Of a DNA stretch of 64,000 nt, positions 59,780 through 64,000 are shown piece after piece. Under the pieces are notes generated by a model. The model was not told the DNA's origin, ran no database searches, and saw nothing but the letters and a program-made list of their open reading frames with translations. Source of the stretch: Neonectria sp. B-13 (Eukaryota; Ascomycota; Sordariomycetes; Hypocreales; Nectriaceae); contig NOKP01000002.1 of assembly GCA_002682825.1 (NCBI GenBank), positions 2,759,063-2,823,062 on the forward strand, in the 5' to 3' direction. Numbering within the stretch: position 1 is the stretch's first letter; each line of letters opens with the position of its first letter. A program made the translations under genes and the position numbers.

Positions 59780-60502
59780 GGGCCTGTCATTGTGACAAGA
59801 CAAGCAAGCCGAGGAGTTTTCTATTTTGGGTTTGGTTCAGCATGGTATGGCATGGCATGGCATGGTAAATGGGATATGAATTATGATATGAGACTGGGAA
59901 GCTGCACTAGAAAAGTGCGAGTAATATGAATCTAAGCTTGACGATGCAACGAAACGAAAAGGGAAGCGAGAGAATCTTCGCACTGGGCTCATTCATGGTG
60001 TACGAACAGGCATGTGTATTCGGACGACGGAGAGGCACAGCGATGAACAATATAGACCACGGTGGCCTTTGAATATCCCATCTGAAGCGCCAGTGCCAAT
60101 AGACAGAGGGCCTCGTCATCATCATCAACCTATATATCAAGAAAAAGAAAGGTCCATGCCTCCCTCGCCAGCTTTCTACACTCAACATGCCTGTTTTCAT
60201 GTTCTTTTTTTCGGCTGTGGACCCTCCCGCGTTACCGTCAACCATGATTGACAATGCATCCAACACCCGAGAAAATTCGACAATAGCCTCCAATGTCTCT
60301 AACCCAAGCTTTTTTTTGGTTCGTGAGGGAGGATATCGTCCTCTGCCCTCAACGCAGTCATCCAACCAAATCACAAGACATATCCGGAAATATGAGGAAA
60401 CCACCTATCAGCTGGGCTTGATAGCATGAACCACCAAGCCAGCAAGCAAGTACATCTCGCGCCAGCACCAGCACAAAATACAAAAAGAACACCACGAGTC
60501 GC
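59780..60502. other. 3' intergenic region between convergent genes
   Basis: 723 bases with a TGGCA repeat at 59841-59865 and an AT-rich centre. No gene is supported. Confidence 0.5.
59841..59865. repeat. CATGG pentanucleotide repeat
   Basis: Five copies of CATGG (one altered to TATGG) lie about 60 nt downstream of the membrane-protein stop, probably in the 3' untranslated region. Confidence 0.7.
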
Positions 60503-60748
60503 TTACAAACCCATGCTCCCATCGTTGTTGGGCCCGCCCCCGTTGCCTTGTTGGCCTCCAAAGAAGAACGTGTCAAAGGGGTTCATCTGCTGTCCATCGC
60601 TAAAGTCGTGATGAAGGCCTTCCCAGTTCATGCCAAATCCGAGATCTACCTGGGGTTGGTCGAGATTCCCAAACTCGCCGTTGGGTGTGGCGCCCAGGTT
60701 CTGGAGGAACTCCATTGTCTGCGCGTCCGGATACTGCTGCGGTTGCTG

Positions 60749-60791
<43 letters not shown>

Positions 60792-63663
60792 TGCTGGCTA
60801 GTATACGAACTACCACCTATCGAGTGCTGCGACGGCATCCGGCGCGGGACAGGTGGCGATGGGACAGGGGACGGATCTTGCTTGATACCCCTATCCGATG
60901 GGCTCGGGCCTCCGCGGCTGCGCGGCTTCATGATGTATCCGTCACCGGCCCTTGGAACAGGAGGCGACGGCTGGGCGCTCGGGTCACCGGCAACGGACAG
61001 GGTAGGCGATGAGAGCGAGTCTGAAAGCGCCAGATCGAACTGATACGATGCATGATCAGAGTTCTGATGTCGGTGGCGCGTCTGCGTTGAACCCTTGGAC
61101 GAGTCCGGCGTCGTGTTCCAGGCCGAGGGCTCCCGGCGCGATCGTCGCGAGTGGTTCGTGGGCACGCCGAATCCACCCGTGGAGCTGGCCATCTTGATCG
61201 TGGCCTTGGCGGTCCGGTCAAAGGCATCGCGGCACGTTTCCGCGGGCGGGCACTTGTCCATCATGTCGCTCAGTACTGACTTTGCCGCGAGAATGGTAAA
61301 GTCCACCTCATCCATGGTCTGCAGTTACTGTTAGCTTCCTCTCGACGAATGATAAATGCGCATAATGGTGCTTACCAGGCGACTTCGCACAATTGGCGAG
61401 TGCCAGATTGCATACAAGTACGAGATGCCTGCCATGAAGAGGTGGTGGGTTGAGAGATAGGTGTAGCTGACGAGGCCACTGAGGTGAAGCTGTCGGTACA
61501 GTCGAAGAATCTTCTGGCCAGCTTCGGCGACCTTGAGGTAGATGCGGTCCTCGTCTTCTCGCAGTTCAGCCTGGAAGGCCGTCGGGCTGTTGACTTCGGT
61601 CGATGTGTTGTACTCTCCTTCGAACATGGCAGGGACGCTGAGAGCCTGGCGGTACAGCATGATGATGGCCTGCCAGTAATTGAGCTCGAGGAACTCGGTC
61701 GAGAACATGACCCCCGTCTCCTGCCTCGTCGGCGCAGACGTCTTCCATTGATACAGCCGCCTGTCGATGTCGATGCGCCACGACCTGAACGAGTCGAACT
61801 GTACGAGGAAGGGCGAGGGAAGGTGGATGTGCATGCCCGGGTTGCTGCCCTGGGCTCCCGCCTTGGCCATTTGCGTCTGGTTGTACTGCAACACCTGGAG
61901 GATTTCCGACTGCAGCAGCCGCAGTCGGAAGTAATGGTGTGCGACATGCTTGTAGCTGGACTGAACCTGGTCCGCGGGTGGATCCAGCAGCCCCGTCGGG
62001 GTGATGTAGTCGTCGTCCAACAGCGAGGGAAACTCGGTTGTGATGACCTGATCGCTAATGCCGAACGGACGGCCAACGCATGTGCTCACCAGACGATCTA
62101 GCGAGTACGTGCACCACCAGAGCCGACGTCTCATGTCTCGAATCCACAGCCGCCGTCCACGACTTTGAACACCATTTTCCCGTAACCCAGCAGCTTCGGG
62201 CCCATCGGCTTCGACAGAATCAGACATCGAACCGTCCACGTCTCTGTCGTCCTCATAATGCAGCCCCAAATCGACCGCCAGGCGCACTGCAACTCCAATG
62301 ATATACCTGGTTCGGGTCAGTCAGCTCACCTCGAGACGCGTTTCGTTCAGACTTACCAGAGACCGGGAGGAACGGGACGAAGCAGAGCAAAGTTGGCCAG
62401 CAGGAGAACCGCCTGCAACACCTCCAGCCCCCCTCCGCTGTTGCTAAGACACGATTCCAGGTGAACAATGGCGCTTGCGTGATACTCCTCCGGCGCGCTG
62501 TGATTTCGCGCTTGGTCGATACTTATGTGCGAATCACCCGACGATTCTGTCTTGACCGGCTCGCCGACAATGACGCCGCAACCGATGGCGAACACCATGT
62601 TGAGCAAATACAGCTCCCGCGAGCCACGGGCCGCCGGATCCTGCGTCGCATACACCCTCTCAAACGTCTGCATAAACTCCCCTCGGTGCAGGATCGGGAT
62701 CTGGGGGTTGGAATGCTCGAAATAGAGCCTCGCCAATCTTAGTCCAACCTCCTTGTCCGGGAAGGTTGCGGGTTTGATGGTCGGACGCGTGTGAAGGCCA
62801 AAGAAGGAGTCGCGCAGGGACGTTCCATTTCCTGTGGGTTGGCGTGAGCCTGGACGATCGCTTGCACCCGTCTGACCCGTGACGGAGTATTGAACAGCAG
62901 CGAAGACAACCCTGGCGAAGGAGACACCAGAGGTCGATGCCAGCGATCTAGGCTTCGAAGGGCTAACAATGTTGAGGAATCCGGGGCCCTGACCGGCCTT
63001 TTTTGGTTTGAGCGACTCAACTGCTTGGCTCTGGGGTCTTACCATGCCCCGATCACCAGCCTCCGACTGGCCCGAATAGCCCGTATCGGGGGCGGAGTTT
63101 ATGCTGGCGGTATCGGTGCTGGGTCGAGAGCATATTTCGAGGTTCTCGGCCGGGGGGAAAGCGATGTTGTTGGAGGACAGCAGGTTCTCGAGCTGCTCGA
63201 CTCGAGTCTCGAGATAGAAGACATAACTGCGCGCCGGGTCAGCAATCAGCTACGACATACAGCCTACCACGGATCGCTCCCGAGGCACCGCGCGCCCATC
63301 TGGCGCAGCGCTCGCGAGCTCCCCGCGCGTCTCTCGGTCGTACCTGCGTGGGATTTCTTTCTTAGTGATGGGGTCGTAGCCGACACAGGCGACACCGGCC
63401 TTGGCGCAACTGGCGCAGCTGGGGAGCTTCTGGTCGCATCGGTTCTTACGGAGGCGGCAGCGATTGCAGGCGCTGACGTTGCGAAAATTACTGCTCTGCC
63501 CCGCCTTGGAGGCGGTTATCGAGACGGAGGTGGAGGAGGCGCGGTCGGGATGTTGGTCGTGAGGACTGGGCTGGCCGTTGCGCGGCGAGCCGTCGTCGAT
63601 GGAGGACTGTCTCTGTCGCTTGGCGGGTTGCGTGCTCGGGGACGGAGGGCCACGCGCAGGCAT
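60503..63663 (-). CDS. Zn(II)2Cys6 transcription factor, UaY/Ppr1-like, with polyglutamine tract
   Basis: 978 residues; minus-strand exons 63663-63344, 63226-62357, 62306-61376 and 61318-60503. The zinc cluster has cysteines 66, 69, 76, 83, 86 and 93. It is followed by VGYDPITKKEIPRSYVFYLE and TRVEQLENLL, where intron 1 falls inside PRS; this linker plus coiled coil is characteristic of the Ppr1/UaY group of purine or pyrimidine pathway activators. The fungal_trans domain spans roughly 280-700 (KEVGLRLARLYFEHSNPQIP, WIRDMRRRLWWCTYSLDRL, VGRPFGISDQ). The tail is disordered with 18 consecutive glutamines (60743-60796) and a Gly/Asn/Phe-rich end that may activate transcription. The purine-utilisation role is inference from the linker alone. 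Confidence 0.9.
60743..60796 (-). repeat. CAG/CAA repeat encoding polyglutamine
   Basis: Eighteen glutamine codons in the C-terminal exon of the zinc-cluster gene; the centre (60758-60787) is ten uninterrupted CAG units on the coding strand, flanked by CAA interruptions. Confidence 0.9.
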
Positions 63664-64000
63664 GGTGACGGCCCGCCGGGCGACGGAGGACGGACCGGCG
63701 ACGGGCGGCGCGGACTACGGCGACGCGAGTGACACAAGGGCGGGTGGACGGGCAGACGGGCTGGCTGATGAGGAGCTGGATGGTTGAGGCGGAGGCGGAG
63801 GTGGGCGGACGATTTGAGCAGTTGGACGTTTGGACGGTCGGATACAGGTCGGTGAGTCGGGGCTAGGCTGTTGCGAAGCGGAAGAGAGGTGAGCGCCGGG
63901 CGGGGAGAAGGTAGGAGAGCAGGGAGTCGGGGCAGTCGGAGGCCGAGATGAGGCAGCGACGGCGGGCGGAACGGATTCGAATTGGACTGGGCGGGATTGG
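63664..64000. other. Promoter-side DNA of the zinc-cluster gene at the window edge
   Basis: 337 bases, G-rich on the plus strand and so C-rich on the coding strand of the downstream gene, as in the other leaders of this window. No gene is visible before the edge. Confidence 0.5.

Noticed and set aside
63516..63737. Alternative upstream start for the zinc-cluster gene on the minus strand
   Set aside because: The frame is Arg/Pro/Ser repeats in another phase and does not join the zinc-cluster exon.

Overview
The window is nuclear DNA of a filamentous ascomycete (Pezizomycotina, most probably a Sordariomycete). Coding regions are GC-rich and carry many short introns of about 50-100 nt with GTANGT-type donors and CTAAC/CTGAC branch points. 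The gene set is typical of such a genome (URA5, UaY/Ppr1-like and other zinc-cluster regulators, a DUF2415 protein). The genus cannot be fixed from sequence alone. I support 19 protein-coding genes, 15 of them spliced or with recognised family identity. No tRNA, rRNA, CRISPR array, intact transposon or secondary-metabolite cluster was seen. Spliced models were built by hand from splice signals and family knowledge; every multi-exon model sums to a length divisible by three.

Layout. 0.3-8.0 kb: Rab GDI (+), NOG1 (-), URA5 (+), a GNAT acetyltransferase (-). 8.0-11.8 kb: gene-free. 11.8-15.0 kb: DDI1 (+) and RRP8 (-), convergent. 15.0-21.9 kb: gene-free, with an AT-rich island and, nearer the next gene, microsatellites and pyrimidine-rich leader DNA. 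21.9-26.2 kb: a zinc-cluster regulator (+) and proteasome alpha5/PUP2 (-). 27.1-34.1 kb: gamma-tubulin complex SPC97/GCP2 (+) and a Rad5/HLTF-like SNF2 ATPase with RING (-). 35.9-41.5 kb: SRP68 (+), a small membrane protein of unknown function (+) and mitochondrial Hsp70 SSC1 (-). 43.3-48.8 kb: a WD40-like DUF2415 protein (+), mitochondrial L-2-hydroxyglutarate dehydrogenase (-) and a fungal protein of unknown function (-). 48.8-55.5 kb: gene-free. 55.5-63.7 kb: a PH-domain protein (+), a single-pass membrane protein (+) and a UaY/Ppr1-like zinc-cluster regulator with a polyglutamine tract (-).

Most genes are unrelated housekeeping functions: vesicle traffic, 60S ribosome biogenesis (NOG1 and RRP8), pyrimidine synthesis, protein turnover (DDI1 and PUP2), spindle nucleation, DNA repair, protein targeting and mitochondrial folding/metabolism. 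I see no operon-like pathway cluster and no clear novel system. The points of real interest are in gene structure: a DDI1 start codon split by an intron so that unspliced RNA reads AUG-UAA; two introns that appear to use GC-AG splice sites; a 25-nt micro-exon; a hidden first exon encoding a mitochondrial presequence; and a cluster of upstream ORFs in front of a regulator gene.
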